This document shows, in pieces, positions 6,602 to 14,538 of a stretch of DNA of 15,708 bases. A model generated the notes under the pieces. It searched no databases. It was not told the origin of the DNA and saw nothing but the letters and a program-made list of their open reading frames with translations. Position 1 is the first letter of the stretch; each line of letters starts with the position of its first letter. Origin of the DNA: CAZHPA01 sp964533945 (GTDB lineage Bacteria; Bacillota; Clostridia; Lachnospirales; WRBF01); the NCBI GenBank assembly GCA_964533945.1, contig CAZHPA010000041.1:1-15708 (forward strand). The letters run 5' to 3'. A program made the translations under genes and the position numbers.

Positions 6602-6689
6602 ATTAATTGATAAAAAAATACCAGAATATTAAGTATCGCTAGTCACAATAATATTTTTATGAAGCGAGAACTTGAAAGGAAAAATGATT

Positions 6690-7928
6690 ATGCTAAAGTT
6701 TAAAAAAATATTTGCCACCTTATCTTCAGTATGTATGCTAACAACCGGTTGTGCTTTGCAAGCAGAGCAAACGTTTAGTGTTGTTGCCGCCCAAAATAGC
6801 GTAATTATAGAACAACCAAAAATTATTGAAAATAAAAATACCCAAGCTATTGAAACCGAAAATATAAACAGCCAAGCATTTATGCCTGTTTTTAGCCCAT
6901 ATATTCCTTTTAGTAATTTAGAACTGCAAATGACTTCTACAACGGTTTCTAAAGAAAGTAAAAATAACTTTAAAAAAGAACATGAAGCTCTTGAAGTATT
7001 TGATGAAGAAATAGATTATGGCGAAATTAAACCAAATGAATCCGGACAAATTATGATTATTATGTTTCATGGGCTTGTTGAAAAAAAACCGCATCCTCCA
7101 TATTTAAATACAATCGAAGATTTTAAAGAAGCTTTGCAAAAACTTTATGATAACGGCTTTAGAGTAGTTACTTTAAAAGATTTAATAGACAACAACATAA
7201 AAGTTGAAGCAGGATATTCACCTGTTGTTTTAACATTTGATGATGGATTAAGTACAGCTTTTTCATTTGTTAAAGATGCAGAAGGAAATCTTGTTCCTAA
7301 GGAAAATTGCGCTGTTGATATTATGCAAAAATTTTCTAAAGAACACCCAGATTTTGGAAGCACGGCTCTTTTTGGAATAAATGGTATAACAGAACCGTTT
7401 TCGGGAGAAGGAACTGTTCAGGAAAGGCTTGAATATCTTGTTAAAAACGGCTATGAAATAGCTAACCATACATTCTCGCATAAAGATTTGGCCACATTAT
7501 CTGAAGAAAGAGTTAATGAAGAAATTGCAAAACAGGAGCAATTTATTACAAGCTTTCTTCCCGATTATGATGTTACTTGCTTAATATATCCTTATGGAAA
7601 AAGACCGAAAAAAGAATTTAGAAATTATGCTTTAGAAGGTGAACATGAAGGTACTAAATATAAATATGCGGTTGCATTAAGAGAAGGGCAAAGTGGCGCT
7701 TCGGCAACGCCGGGGCATATTCAATACGACCCGCTTAATATGCCTAGAGTTCGTGGTTCTGATTCGGATAAAACAGACTTAGGTTGGATGTTTAACTACT
7801 TCAAAGAAAACCCCGACCAAAAATATATCTCAGACGGAAACCCAAACAAAATATCTATTCCAAAAGGCAAAGAAGATAGGCTTAACTTGGAAGTTTTGAA
7901 AGAAAAGGAAATTGTAATTTACGAATAG
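6690..7928 (+). CDS. Polysaccharide deacetylase family protein, probable lipoprotein
   Basis: A 412-aa exported protein. The N-terminus has basic residues, a hydrophobic stretch and LTTGC with Cys21, an imperfect lipobox that suggests lipid anchoring at the outer membrane face. A linker of about 90 residues of low complexity follows. The NodB-type domain starts at about residue 110 (IMIIMFHGLVEKKPHPPY). Its metal triad is Asp185 in TFDDG, and His260 and His264 in HTFSH. PYGKRPKKE corresponds to the third motif. The TFDDG block is followed by an insertion of about 30 residues. Such enzymes remove N- or O-acetyl groups from cell-wall or other polysaccharides; the substrate is unknown. TTG (6672) and ATG (6684) are in frame upstream, but AAAGGA at 6675-6680 has usable spacing (9 nt) only to the ATG at 6690. 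It stands alone, after an 88-nt gap, and converges with the uronate operon. Confidence 0.88.
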   Translation: MLKFKKIFATLSSVCMLTTGCALQAEQTFSVVAAQNSVIIEQPKIIENKNTQAIETENINSQAFMPVFSPYIPFSNLELQMTSTTVSKESKNNFKKEHEALEVFDEEIDYGEIKPNESGQIMIIMFHGLVEKKPHPPYLNTIEDFKEALQKLYDNGFRVVTLKDLIDNNIKVEAGYSPVVLTFDDGLSTAFSFVKDAEGNLVPKENCAVDIMQKFSKEHPDFGSTALFGINGITEPFSGEGTVQERLEYLVKNGYEIANHTFSHKDLATLSEERVNEEIAKQEQFITSFLPDYDVTCLIYPYGKRPKKEFRNYALEGEHEGTKYKYAVALREGQSGASATPGHIQYDPLNMPRVRGSDSDKTDLGWMFNYFKENPDQKYISDGNPNKISIPKGKEDRLNLEVLKEKEIVIYE

Positions 7929-7975
7929 TTCAACTTCAAAGTGCAAGAAAAATTTTAGAAAAGAAGGAACGATTT

Positions 7976-8020
7976 ATGAACAATTTAAGTTCCCTGCTTA
8001 TACTTGTAGAATACGCATAG
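7976..8020 (+). CDS. Possible 14-codon leader-type peptide overlapping the terminator
   Basis: An ATG preceded at good spacing by AAGAAGGAA (7961-7969) opens the frame MNNLSSLLILVEYA, which stops at TAG. Six of fourteen codons are Leu, Ile or Val. The 5' arm of the following terminator lies inside codons 4-8, and the 3' arm starts right after the stop codon, so a translating ribosome would prevent the hairpin from forming. This looks like a leader peptide of an attenuator, yet no + strand gene lies downstream. It may be chance. Confidence 0.3.
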   Translation: MNNLSSLLILVEYA

Positions 8021-8033
8021 GCAGGGAATTTTT
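7987..8033 (+). terminator. Terminator between the deacetylase gene and the convergent kdgK
   Basis: An 11-bp stem (AAGTTCCCTGC at 7987-7997 with GCAGGGAATTT at 8021-8031, one G-U pair) runs into T residues to 8033. The loop is 23 nt and may pair further (TTAT/ATAG). On the - strand the same stem is followed by CTTAAATTG, a poor U tract, so it is a better terminator for the + strand; it may still serve kdgK weakly. Confidence 0.7.
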
Positions 8034-8036
8034 ACG

Positions 8037-9059
8037 CTACCTTTGAACTCTACCCGAACCATTGCCGCCGGCAAGAGCATTTACTTCAGCAACAGATACT
8101 AAATTAAAATCGCCTTCAATGCTGTGTTTTAAGCAACTTGCAGCAGCCGCAAATTCAATAATGGCTTGAGGTTCAAGACCGGTTAAAGATGCGTAAATTA
8201 ACCCTGCCCCAAAGCTGTCGCCGCCGCCCACGCGGTCAACTATATGCATAGCATAACTTTTGCTAAAATAAGTGTTGCCGTTTTCATAAAGCATTGCCGC
8301 CCAGTTATTGTCGTTTGCAGAAATTGATGTTCTTAATGTAATGGCAACTTTTTTAAACCCAAACTTTTCTGTAAGCTTTTGCGCAACGCTAATATAGTTT
8401 TCGTGGCTAAGTTTGCCGGCAGTAACGTCGGTGCTATCTGCCTTAATGCCAAATACGTCCGATGCATCTTCTTCGTTGGCAATGCAAACATCAACATAAG
8501 GCATAAGTTTAGACATAACTTCTCCGGCTTTTTGCTTGCTCCATAAGTTTTTACGATAGTTTAAATCACAACTTACAGTAATGTTGTTGTCTTTGCAATA
8601 AATTAAGGCTTCCATACAAATTTGGGAAACGTTATCTGAAAGAGCAGGAGTAATTCCTGTGAAATGGAACCAATTTGCGCCATCAAAAATTTTGTTCCAA
8701 TCAAAGTCGTTTTTATTAGCACAAGCTATAGCCGAACCTGCCCTATCATAAACAACTTTTGACGGACGTTGACTTGCGCCTTTTTCAAGAAAATAAATAC
8801 CAACACGTTCGCCGCCACGAGTAATTAATGAAGTATCAACTCCATATTTGCGCAAAGCATTAACACCGGCTTGACCGATTTCGTGTTTTGGAAGCTTTGA
8901 AACAAAGGTAGCATTTAATCCAAAATTAGCAAGAGAAACAGCAACGTTAGCTTCACCGCCGCCATACGTAGCGCCGTAAGTATCTGCTTGAGCAAATCTA
9001 TAATATCCCTCTGGCGCAAGCCTTAACATTAATTCACCAAAAGTTATAACTTTTGACAT
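8037..9059 (-). CDS. kdgK: 2-keto-3-deoxygluconate kinase (PfkB family)
   Basis: A 340-aa PfkB/ribokinase-family sugar kinase. The N-terminal substrate region YGGGEANVAVSLANFG (32-47) and the C-terminal GGGDSFGAG (278-286) with the catalytic base Asp281 are both intact. DLNYRKNLW (165-173) is characteristic of KDG kinases. It converts 2-keto-3-deoxygluconate and ATP to KDPG, the substrate of the aldolase encoded 29 nt upstream. The start has AGGAGG 5 nt before the ATG. It is the last gene of the - strand operon and ends 3 nt from the + strand terminator region. Other PfkB substrates are possible in principle, but the operon fixes the assignment. Confidence 0.93.
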   Translation of the reverse strand: MSKVITFGELMLRLAPEGYYRFAQADTYGATYGGGEANVAVSLANFGLNATFVSKLPKHEIGQAGVNALRKYGVDTSLITRGGERVGIYFLEKGASQRPSKVVYDRAGSAIACANKNDFDWNKIFDGANWFHFTGITPALSDNVSQICMEALIYCKDNNITVSCDLNYRKNLWSKQKAGEVMSKLMPYVDVCIANEEDASDVFGIKADSTDVTAGKLSHENYISVAQKLTEKFGFKKVAITLRTSISANDNNWAAMLYENGNTYFSKSYAMHIVDRVGGGDSFGAGLIYASLTGLEPQAIIEFAAAASCLKHSIEGDFNLVSVAEVNALAGGNGSGRVQR

Positions 9060-9088
9060 TATTTTTCCTCCTATTTTAAGATTTAAAG

Positions 9089-10045
9089 TTAATTTTTTTG
9101 CACAAGATGCACAGCAAAACCGGCAATTTCGTCTTTTAAATAAATAGCTGCAATGCGTCCTTTAGCATTTGTTTTGATTGATTGTTCTATAAACTCAAAA
9201 CCCCTTTTGCTTAAAAATGCAATAGCTCTATCAATTGAGCATGTATATATGCCTATGTGACCATTTTTGCCGTAATATGGAGATTTCATAATTTCTATTG
9301 AATTTGATAGAAAATATGATGAATTACCTTCTTTTATCTCAAAATCAAATATCAGCTCAAACATTTTTGAAGCCTTTAATGCTTCTTCTGCATTATTGGT
9401 ATTAATTCCAATGTGTGCCAATTCAAAGCCAAGCATTTTTTTAACGGCTTCCTTAGTAAGTTTTGTTATCTCGTCAAATTTTCCCTCGTCAATTAATTCG
9501 GGCTTAACCATCCACGAACCGCCACAGCAAACAATTTTTTCGTATGAAAGGTAGTCATTTAAATTGTTTACATTAATGCCACCCGTTGGCATAAAGCGCA
9601 CATTTTTGTAAGGCGCTGCTATAGCTTTTATGTAATTTAAGCCACCAGCTTGTTCGGCAGGAAAAAATTTTACAAACTCAAGCCCTAATTCAAGCGCAAC
9701 TTCAATGTCAGAAGGGTTTGCACACCCCGGAACGATAGGTATGTTTTTTTCTTTGCAATATTTTACGATTTTTGGGTTTAAGCCGGGTGAAACAATAAAT
9801 TTTGCGCCTGCATTAATTGCCCTGTCAACTTGTTCGGTCGTTAGAATAGTTCCAGCACCTACGATAACATCAGGCAATTCGCTTGATATTTTTTTAATAG
9901 CTTCTTCGCCTTCAGCAGTTCTAAAAGTAATTTCGGCGCAAGGCAAACCGCCTTCAGACAATGCTTTGGCAAGTGGCACAGCTTTATTCGAATCTTTTAT
10001 TGCTACAACAGGAACAATGCCTATTGTTGCAAGTTTGTCAAACAT
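9089..10045 (-). CDS. eda: KDPG/KHG aldolase with C-terminal VOC (glyoxalase-fold) domain
   Basis: A 318-aa protein about 100 residues longer than an ordinary Eda (about 205-215). Residues 1-205 are a class I aldolase: Glu38 and Arg42 in AEITFRT, VGAGTIL (62-68), FIVSPGLNP (83-91), the Schiff-base Lys126 in EFVKFFPA, and MPTGGIN (152-158). This part cleaves KDPG to pyruvate and glyceraldehyde-3-phosphate. Residues 207-318 read as a separate VOC-fold domain (ELAHIGINTNNAEEALKASKMFELIFDF ... NGHIGIYTCSIDRAIAFLSKRGFEF ... IYLKDEIAGFAVHLVQK). His211 and His263 are possible metal ligands, but the set is not clear. The junction is in frame with no sign of error, and similar fused aldolases occur, as I recall, in other Clostridia. 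The role of the extra domain is unknown. AAGGGGGA precedes the ATG. Confidence 0.92.
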   Translation of the reverse strand: MFDKLATIGIVPVVAIKDSNKAVPLAKALSEGGLPCAEITFRTAEGEEAIKKISSELPDVIVGAGTILTTEQVDRAINAGAKFIVSPGLNPKIVKYCKEKNIPIVPGCANPSDIEVALELGLEFVKFFPAEQAGGLNYIKAIAAPYKNVRFMPTGGINVNNLNDYLSYEKIVCCGGSWMVKPELIDEGKFDEITKLTKEAVKKMLGFELAHIGINTNNAEEALKASKMFELIFDFEIKEGNSSYFLSNSIEIMKSPYYGKNGHIGIYTCSIDRAIAFLSKRGFEFIEQSIKTNAKGRIAAIYLKDEIAGFAVHLVQKN

Positions 10046-10086
10046 TAAAAATCCCCCTTATTTTTATAGTTTGAGTGCTAAAAGTG

Positions 10087-11397
10087 TTAAAGTTGAAGCA
10101 ACTTAACGGCATCAACGTATTCTGCTATTCCTTCTGCAACTTTTTTAGCTTCTTTCATAGCAAGCACTACGGTTTTTGGGCGATGAACTACATCTCCTCC
10201 GGCAAAAACACCTTTACGTGTTGTCATGCCGTAAGGTCTTTGCTTTGTAAGCACATAGCCGTGTTCGTCTACTTCTATACCTTCGGTTGTTGAAACGATG
10301 CGGTTTGCCGGATGAGAACCAATTGCAAGATAAACTTTATTGGCAGAAATAGTTTTTTCACCTTCTGGTGTTGAAACTAAAATACCATTAATGCACCCGT
10401 TGCCTACATATGCCAAAGAATTGTATTCCCAAAGAAAATTTACGCCTTCCGCAACGGCATGTTCGTATTCAGATTTTAAAGCCGACATACTCTCTTGTTT
10501 ACGATGATACAAAACAGTTGTTTTTGAAGCTCCCAATTTAAGCAACGAACGAGCAGCATCCATTCCAACGTTGCCGCAACCAATTATAATAACTTCATCA
10601 CCTTCATTTACGGGAACGTCTTTACGCTCTATTTGCTTGCTGTTGTAAAGCGATGTCATTCTTAAAAGGTATGAAGATTGTATAATACCATCAAGTTCTT
10701 TACCCGGCAAATCTAAAGTTTTTGCAACAGGAGTACCAGAGCCGATAAATATTGCATCAAATCCTGTATCAAATAAACTATCTATAGTGTAGTTGCTTCC
10801 AACTGTAGTATTGCATACAAAATTAACGCCATGCGCTTCCATTTGAATTATTTCACGCCGCACAACTTCTTTTGGAAGCCTAAAGGCTGGTATGCCATAC
10901 ATTAAAACGCCGCCTGGTTCGGGCAAAGATTCAAAAATTGTAGTCGAAAATCCTGTTTTAGCAAGGTCGCCGGCAACTGTAAGTCCGGCAGGGCCAGAAC
11001 CTATTACGGCAATTTTTCCTCGTGTTTTAGGCATTATTTTGCCTTGAGACAATCGCATTTGAAAAGCAAAATCGGCAACAAAACGCTCAAGCTTACCTAT
11101 TTGTATATTATTCCCTTTTTTAGAAAGCACACAATTACCTTCGCATTGCAGTTCGTGAGCGCAAACACGTCCGCAAACTGCAGATAAATTGCTTCTTTGT
11201 GCAATTATGTCACGTGCTTCACCTAAATTGCCATGCGCTAAAGCATCTATAAAGCCTGGAATATCATTTGAAATGGGGCAGCCTTCGCTGCATTTAGGCT
11301 GTTTGCAGCGCAAGCAGCGGTTGGCTTCTTTAATGGCTTCTTGTAAAGTAAAGCCCCGTGTTTCTTCGCTATATTCAGGCACAACAACTTCTTTCAT
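10087..11397 (-). CDS. GltD-like FAD/Fe-S NAD(P)H oxidoreductase
   Basis: A 436-aa protein homologous to the small (beta) subunit of glutamate synthase and related electron-transfer subunits. The N-terminal domain has two cysteine sets, Cys28/31/36/40 and Cys75/79/85/89, as in the family's two [4Fe-4S] sites. FAD is bound at GSGPAG (133-138), NAD(P)H at GCGNVGMDAA (273-282), and the FAGGDVV segment (398-404) contacts flavin. In glutamate synthase this subunit passes electrons from NADPH to the GltB large subunit, but no large subunit is present here. Homologues work in other complexes (for example NfnB) or alone. It sits between kduD (20-nt gap) and the aldolase gene (41-nt gap), so it is surely co-transcribed with uronate catabolism. 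The electron acceptor or donor partner is unknown. AGAGGTGA precedes the ATG. Confidence 0.88.
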   Translation of the reverse strand: MKEVVVPEYSEETRGFTLQEAIKEANRCLRCKQPKCSEGCPISNDIPGFIDALAHGNLGEARDIIAQRSNLSAVCGRVCAHELQCEGNCVLSKKGNNIQIGKLERFVADFAFQMRLSQGKIMPKTRGKIAVIGSGPAGLTVAGDLAKTGFSTTIFESLPEPGGVLMYGIPAFRLPKEVVRREIIQMEAHGVNFVCNTTVGSNYTIDSLFDTGFDAIFIGSGTPVAKTLDLPGKELDGIIQSSYLLRMTSLYNSKQIERKDVPVNEGDEVIIIGCGNVGMDAARSLLKLGASKTTVLYHRKQESMSALKSEYEHAVAEGVNFLWEYNSLAYVGNGCINGILVSTPEGEKTISANKVYLAIGSHPANRIVSTTEGIEVDEHGYVLTKQRPYGMTTRKGVFAGGDVVHRPKTVVLAMKEAKKVAEGIAEYVDAVKLLQL

Positions 11398-11417
11398 GCA
11401 TTCACCTCTAAACTAAT

Positions 11418-12203
11418 TTATGGCTGCTTACCAATGTAAGCAAGTATACCACCGTCTACATATAAAATATGACCATTTATAAAATCTGACGCTGATGAAG
11501 CTAGAAATACAGCAGAACCTGCAAGGTCTTCCGGTGTACCCCAGCGCCCAGCAGGAGTTTTCGCCAAAATAAATGAATCGAATGGGTGCTTCGAGCCATC
11601 TGGCTGAACTTCACGCAAAGGAGCCGTTTGAGGCGTTGCAATATAGCCCGGCCCTATGCCGTTGCATTGAATGTTGTATTGACCATATTCGGAAGCGATG
11701 TTTTTAGTAAGCATTTTAAGTCCGCCTTTTGCAGAAGCGTAAGCCGAAACTGTTTCACGCCCTAATTCGCTCATCATTGAACAAATGTTAATAATTTTGC
11801 CGCTTCTTTTTTCAATCATAGAAGGTAATACGGCTTTTGCAACGATATATGGTGCAACAAGGTCAACATCTATAACTTTACGAAAATCTTCCGATTCCAT
11901 TTCAATCATAGGAATACGCTTAATAATACCGGCGTTGTTTACAAGAATGTCGATAGTTCCAAGTTTTTCGCTAATTTCTTTTACCATGCTTTGAACGGCC
12001 TGTTCATCTGTAACGTCGCAAACAAAACCTAAAACATCTATTCCGGCTGTTTCGTAAGATTTAATACCTGCCTCTACAGAATCTTGGCTAACGCTGTTAA
12101 ATGCAATTTTAGCGCCGGCTTTGTAAAGAGCAGAAGCTATTGCAAAACCAATGCCGTGGTTTGCTCCTGTTACAAGAGCAACTTTTCCTTCCAATGAAAA
12201 CAT
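11418..12203 (-). CDS. kduD: 2-dehydro-3-deoxy-D-gluconate 5-dehydrogenase (SDR family)
   Basis: A 261-aa classical short-chain dehydrogenase. The cofactor motif TGANHGIG (12-19), NNAG (89-92) and the catalytic Ser142, Tyr155 and Lys159 are all present, followed by NGIGPGYIAT and the C-terminal YVDGG. By family similarity alone it could be a gluconate 5-dehydrogenase; being next to kduI (30-nt gap) makes KduD the best call. KduD reduces 2,5-diketo-3-deoxygluconate with NAD(P)H to 2-keto-3-deoxygluconate. Because UxaC is encoded in the operon without a dedicated uronate reductase, some activity on fructuronate or tagaturonate is possible but only an inference. A GGGGG stretch serves as ribosome binding site, about 8 nt before the ATG. 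Confidence 0.88.
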   Translation of the reverse strand: MFSLEGKVALVTGANHGIGFAIASALYKAGAKIAFNSVSQDSVEAGIKSYETAGIDVLGFVCDVTDEQAVQSMVKEISEKLGTIDILVNNAGIIKRIPMIEMESEDFRKVIDVDLVAPYIVAKAVLPSMIEKRSGKIINICSMMSELGRETVSAYASAKGGLKMLTKNIASEYGQYNIQCNGIGPGYIATPQTAPLREVQPDGSKHPFDSFILAKTPAGRWGTPEDLAGSAVFLASSASDFINGHILYVDGGILAYIGKQP

Positions 12204-12233
12204 ATGTTAACCCCCATTTTAAAATTATTTTAA

Positions 12234-13076
12234 CTATCTTAAATCGGTTGTATTTATTGCGTCCATATCGTCGAATGCTTGATTTTCTCCACCCATTGCC
12301 CAAATAAAAGCATAGCTTGATGTTCCGCAACCTGAATGAATACTCCAGCTTGGAGAAATTACAGCTTCCTCGTTTTGCATTATAATATGCCTTGTTTGCT
12401 GTGGTTCACCCATCATGTGAAATACTGCATGGCCTTCTGGTATGTCTATATATGTGTAAACTTCCATGCGGCGTTCGTGTGTATGTGAAGGCATTGTGTT
12501 CCAAACATTGCCCGACTCAAGAACTGTAAGCCCCATTGTTAATTGACATGTTTGCAATACATTGGGGTGTATAAATTGGTTAATTATGCGCTTGTTTGCT
12601 GTAGCTTGTTCCCCAAGCGGTTTTTTTGCGGCTTTGTCTATTGATATATATGTAGTTTCATATCGGCAATGCGCCGGAGCAGAAACACCGTAAAACTTAG
12701 CAGGGTTTTGTGTATTTTCTGATTTAAAAGTAACGCTTTTAGTACCCATAGCAATGTAAATGCAATCTTTATTGCCTATATTATAATTTTTGCCATCAAC
12801 ACAGCAAATGCCAGCACCGCCTACATTAAAAAATCCAACTTCACGTCTTTCAAGGAAAAATGACGTGCCAAGATTTGCCCAAACATCTATACCATCAGAA
12901 ATAGACAATTCTTTTGCGTAAGGCATAATGCCAAGCACAATCATTCTATCAACATGGGAATAAACAGCGTTAACTTTATCGGCTTCATATAAATTACTTA
13001 TAAGAAATTCATCTCGAAGTTCTTGTGTTGTATATATGGCAGCATCACGTTGATTTGCACTATATCGTATGTCCAT
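12234..13076 (-). CDS. kduI: 5-keto-4-deoxyuronate isomerase
   Basis: A 280-aa cupin-fold enzyme matching KduI from end to end, with the usual start MDIRYSANQRDA and the normal length. The zinc ligands are visible: His198 and His200 in SHTHERRMEVY, Glu205 in the same block, and His247 in PSWSIHSGCGTSSYAF. The ending FIWAMGGENQ...D is the family tail. It isomerises 4-deoxy-L-threo-5-hexosulose uronate, the spontaneous product of unsaturated uronates from pectin or glycosaminoglycan lyases, to 2,5-diketo-3-deoxygluconate. It lies 19 nt after uxaC and is followed by kduD, the next pathway step. AAGGAG precedes the ATG. Confidence 0.96.
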   Translation of the reverse strand: MDIRYSANQRDAAIYTTQELRDEFLISNLYEADKVNAVYSHVDRMIVLGIMPYAKELSISDGIDVWANLGTSFFLERREVGFFNVGGAGICCVDGKNYNIGNKDCIYIAMGTKSVTFKSENTQNPAKFYGVSAPAHCRYETTYISIDKAAKKPLGEQATANKRIINQFIHPNVLQTCQLTMGLTVLESGNVWNTMPSHTHERRMEVYTYIDIPEGHAVFHMMGEPQQTRHIIMQNEEAVISPSWSIHSGCGTSSYAFIWAMGGENQAFDDMDAINTTDLR

Positions 13077-13095
13077 AATAAATACACTCCTTTTT

Positions 13096-14520
13096 TTAAT
13101 TTATAATAGGAAGGTCGAACCCAAAAAATTTAACAACATTGTTATAACAAATATCTTTTACAATTTGCCCAAGCATTTCAAAGTCGGCAGGGTATTGCCC
13201 AGATTCAACAAGGTTGCCTATAAAATTACACATTATCCGGCGAAAATATTCATGGCGGGGATAACTTAAAAAACTTCTGCTATCTGTAAGCATTCCCAAA
13301 AAGTTGCCTATTAATCCGCTATTGCAAAGATCTAACATTTGCTTTTCCATTCCGGATTTTGTATCATTAAACCACCACGGAACACCAAGCTGTATTTTGC
13401 CGGGGCATTCGGCATTATCCATAAAGCAGCCGGCAATAGTCATAATTGATTCGTTGTCGGCAGGGTTTAGGCTGTATAGTATCATTCTAGGCAAGCCGTT
13501 ATTTTTATGCATAGTATCTAAAAGCGGCGACAGTAAATATGTTTGGCTATCAGAGCGAATAGCATCAAAACCGGTATCTGCTCCTAAACGGCTAAATTGT
13601 AAGCTGTTGTTGTTTCTCATGCAGCCAAAATGAATTTGCATAACCCAGCCTTTATTGGCATATTTTTTGGCTAAAGATATTAAAAGTGCAGTACGTAAGC
13701 AATCGGCTTCAATTTTTGTTATGCTTTCTTTTCCATTTAAAGCTTTGGCTACAATTTCATTTAATTTACTTTCAGAAGCAGCATTAAACATAATATAATC
13801 AAGTCCGTGGTCAGCGGCACGGCAACCAATGTTGTGGAAGTAGTCTATGCGGTCGCTTAAAGCATGGCATAAAGATACAAAATCATTTATATTATAGCCA
13901 CAAGCTTCTTCTAATTTTTTAATATATTGTGCATAGCCGTCTTTGTCTGCATTTAATGCTTTGTCGGGGCGAAAAGCCGGCAATACTTTAACTGTACAAC
14001 TTTCATCTGAAGCAATTTTTTTATGCCATTGTAAATCGTCACAAGGGTCGTCTGTTGTGCAAATAAGCACTACATTTGAATGCTTTATTATTCCTCTTGC
14101 ACTAAGATTTAAAAGCTTTTCATTACAGCGGTTATAAATTTCTTCGGCGTTTTTTTCGCTAAGTTGTTCTGTAATGTTAAAATATCGTTTAAGTTCTAAA
14201 TGCGTCCAGTGGTAAACAGGGTTGCCAATAGCTTTTGGCAATGTTTGGGCAAAATGTTTAAAAACAGTGTATGGTTCAGATTTTAAGCAGCCTGTTACTT
14301 CGCTTTCGGGTATGCCGTTTGCACGCATAAGCCTCCATTTGTAATGGTCACCTCCAAGCCAAACGTCTGTTATTGAAGCATAGCGGTTGTCTGTTGCAAT
14401 TTCTTCAGGGTTTATATGGCAATGGTAGTCGATAACAGGCATAGATTTTGCATATTCGTTATATAACCGCTTTGCAGTTTCGCTTTCAAGCAAAAAATCT
14501 TCATCCATAAATAGCTTCAA
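13096..14520 (-). CDS. uxaC: Glucuronate (uronate) isomerase
   Basis: A 474-aa enzyme of the UxaC family in the amidohydrolase superfamily, of normal length. The N-terminal MDEDFLLESETAKRLYNEYAKSMPVIDYHCHINPEEI contains the metal-binding His33 and His35. Later blocks such as VWLGGDHYKWRLMRANGI, QIHFGCMRNNN and LGMLTDSRSFLSYPRHEYFRR are strongly conserved. It interconverts D-glucuronate and D-fructuronate, and D-galacturonate and D-tagaturonate. The reading frame begins at TTG 14520, immediately preceded by an in-frame TAA. The resulting MKLFMDEDFLL matches the usual family start, so I keep TTG rather than the ATG at 14508, although AAGGAG is 12 nt away. No uxaB or uxaA is in the window. It follows the regulator gene by 34 nt. 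Confidence 0.95.
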   Translation of the reverse strand: MKLFMDEDFLLESETAKRLYNEYAKSMPVIDYHCHINPEEIATDNRYASITDVWLGGDHYKWRLMRANGIPESEVTGCLKSEPYTVFKHFAQTLPKAIGNPVYHWTHLELKRYFNITEQLSEKNAEEIYNRCNEKLLNLSARGIIKHSNVVLICTTDDPCDDLQWHKKIASDESCTVKVLPAFRPDKALNADKDGYAQYIKKLEEACGYNINDFVSLCHALSDRIDYFHNIGCRAADHGLDYIMFNAASESKLNEIVAKALNGKESITKIEADCLRTALLISLAKKYANKGWVMQIHFGCMRNNNSLQFSRLGADTGFDAIRSDSQTYLLSPLLDTMHKNNGLPRMILYSLNPADNESIMTIAGCFMDNAECPGKIQLGVPWWFNDTKSGMEKQMLDLCNSGLIGNFLGMLTDSRSFLSYPRHEYFRRIMCNFIGNLVESGQYPADFEMLGQIVKDICYNNVVKFFGFDLPIIN

Positions 14521-14532
14521 TTATAATCACTA

Positions 14533-14538
14533 CTCCTT
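14533..14538 (-). promoter_or_regulatory. Ribosome binding site of uxaC, unusually distant
   Basis: AAGGAG on the - strand is 12 nt from the TTG at 14520 and 24 nt from the first ATG (14508). An in-frame TAA directly before the TTG excludes any earlier start in this frame. The weak start plus long spacing suggests reduced or regulated translation of uxaC compared with its neighbours. Confidence 0.55.

Noticed and set aside
5180..6640. Short repeat AGTATCGCT before lepB and again after rbgA
   Set aside because: A 9-base match in different surroundings, with no extension, is expected by chance.
6607..6658. TTGATA with a loose -10, and an AT-only inverted repeat AATATTA/TAATATT (6625-6631/6649-6655) followed by T residues, between rbgA and the deacetylase gene
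   Set aside because: Both are weak in such AT-rich DNA: the -10 is poor, and the stem has no G-C pair and a 17-nt loop.
9705..10106. A + strand frame of 133 codons across the aldolase gene
   Set aside because: It mirrors a conserved enzyme gene, has no ribosome binding site, and is one of several such shadows along the - strand operon.
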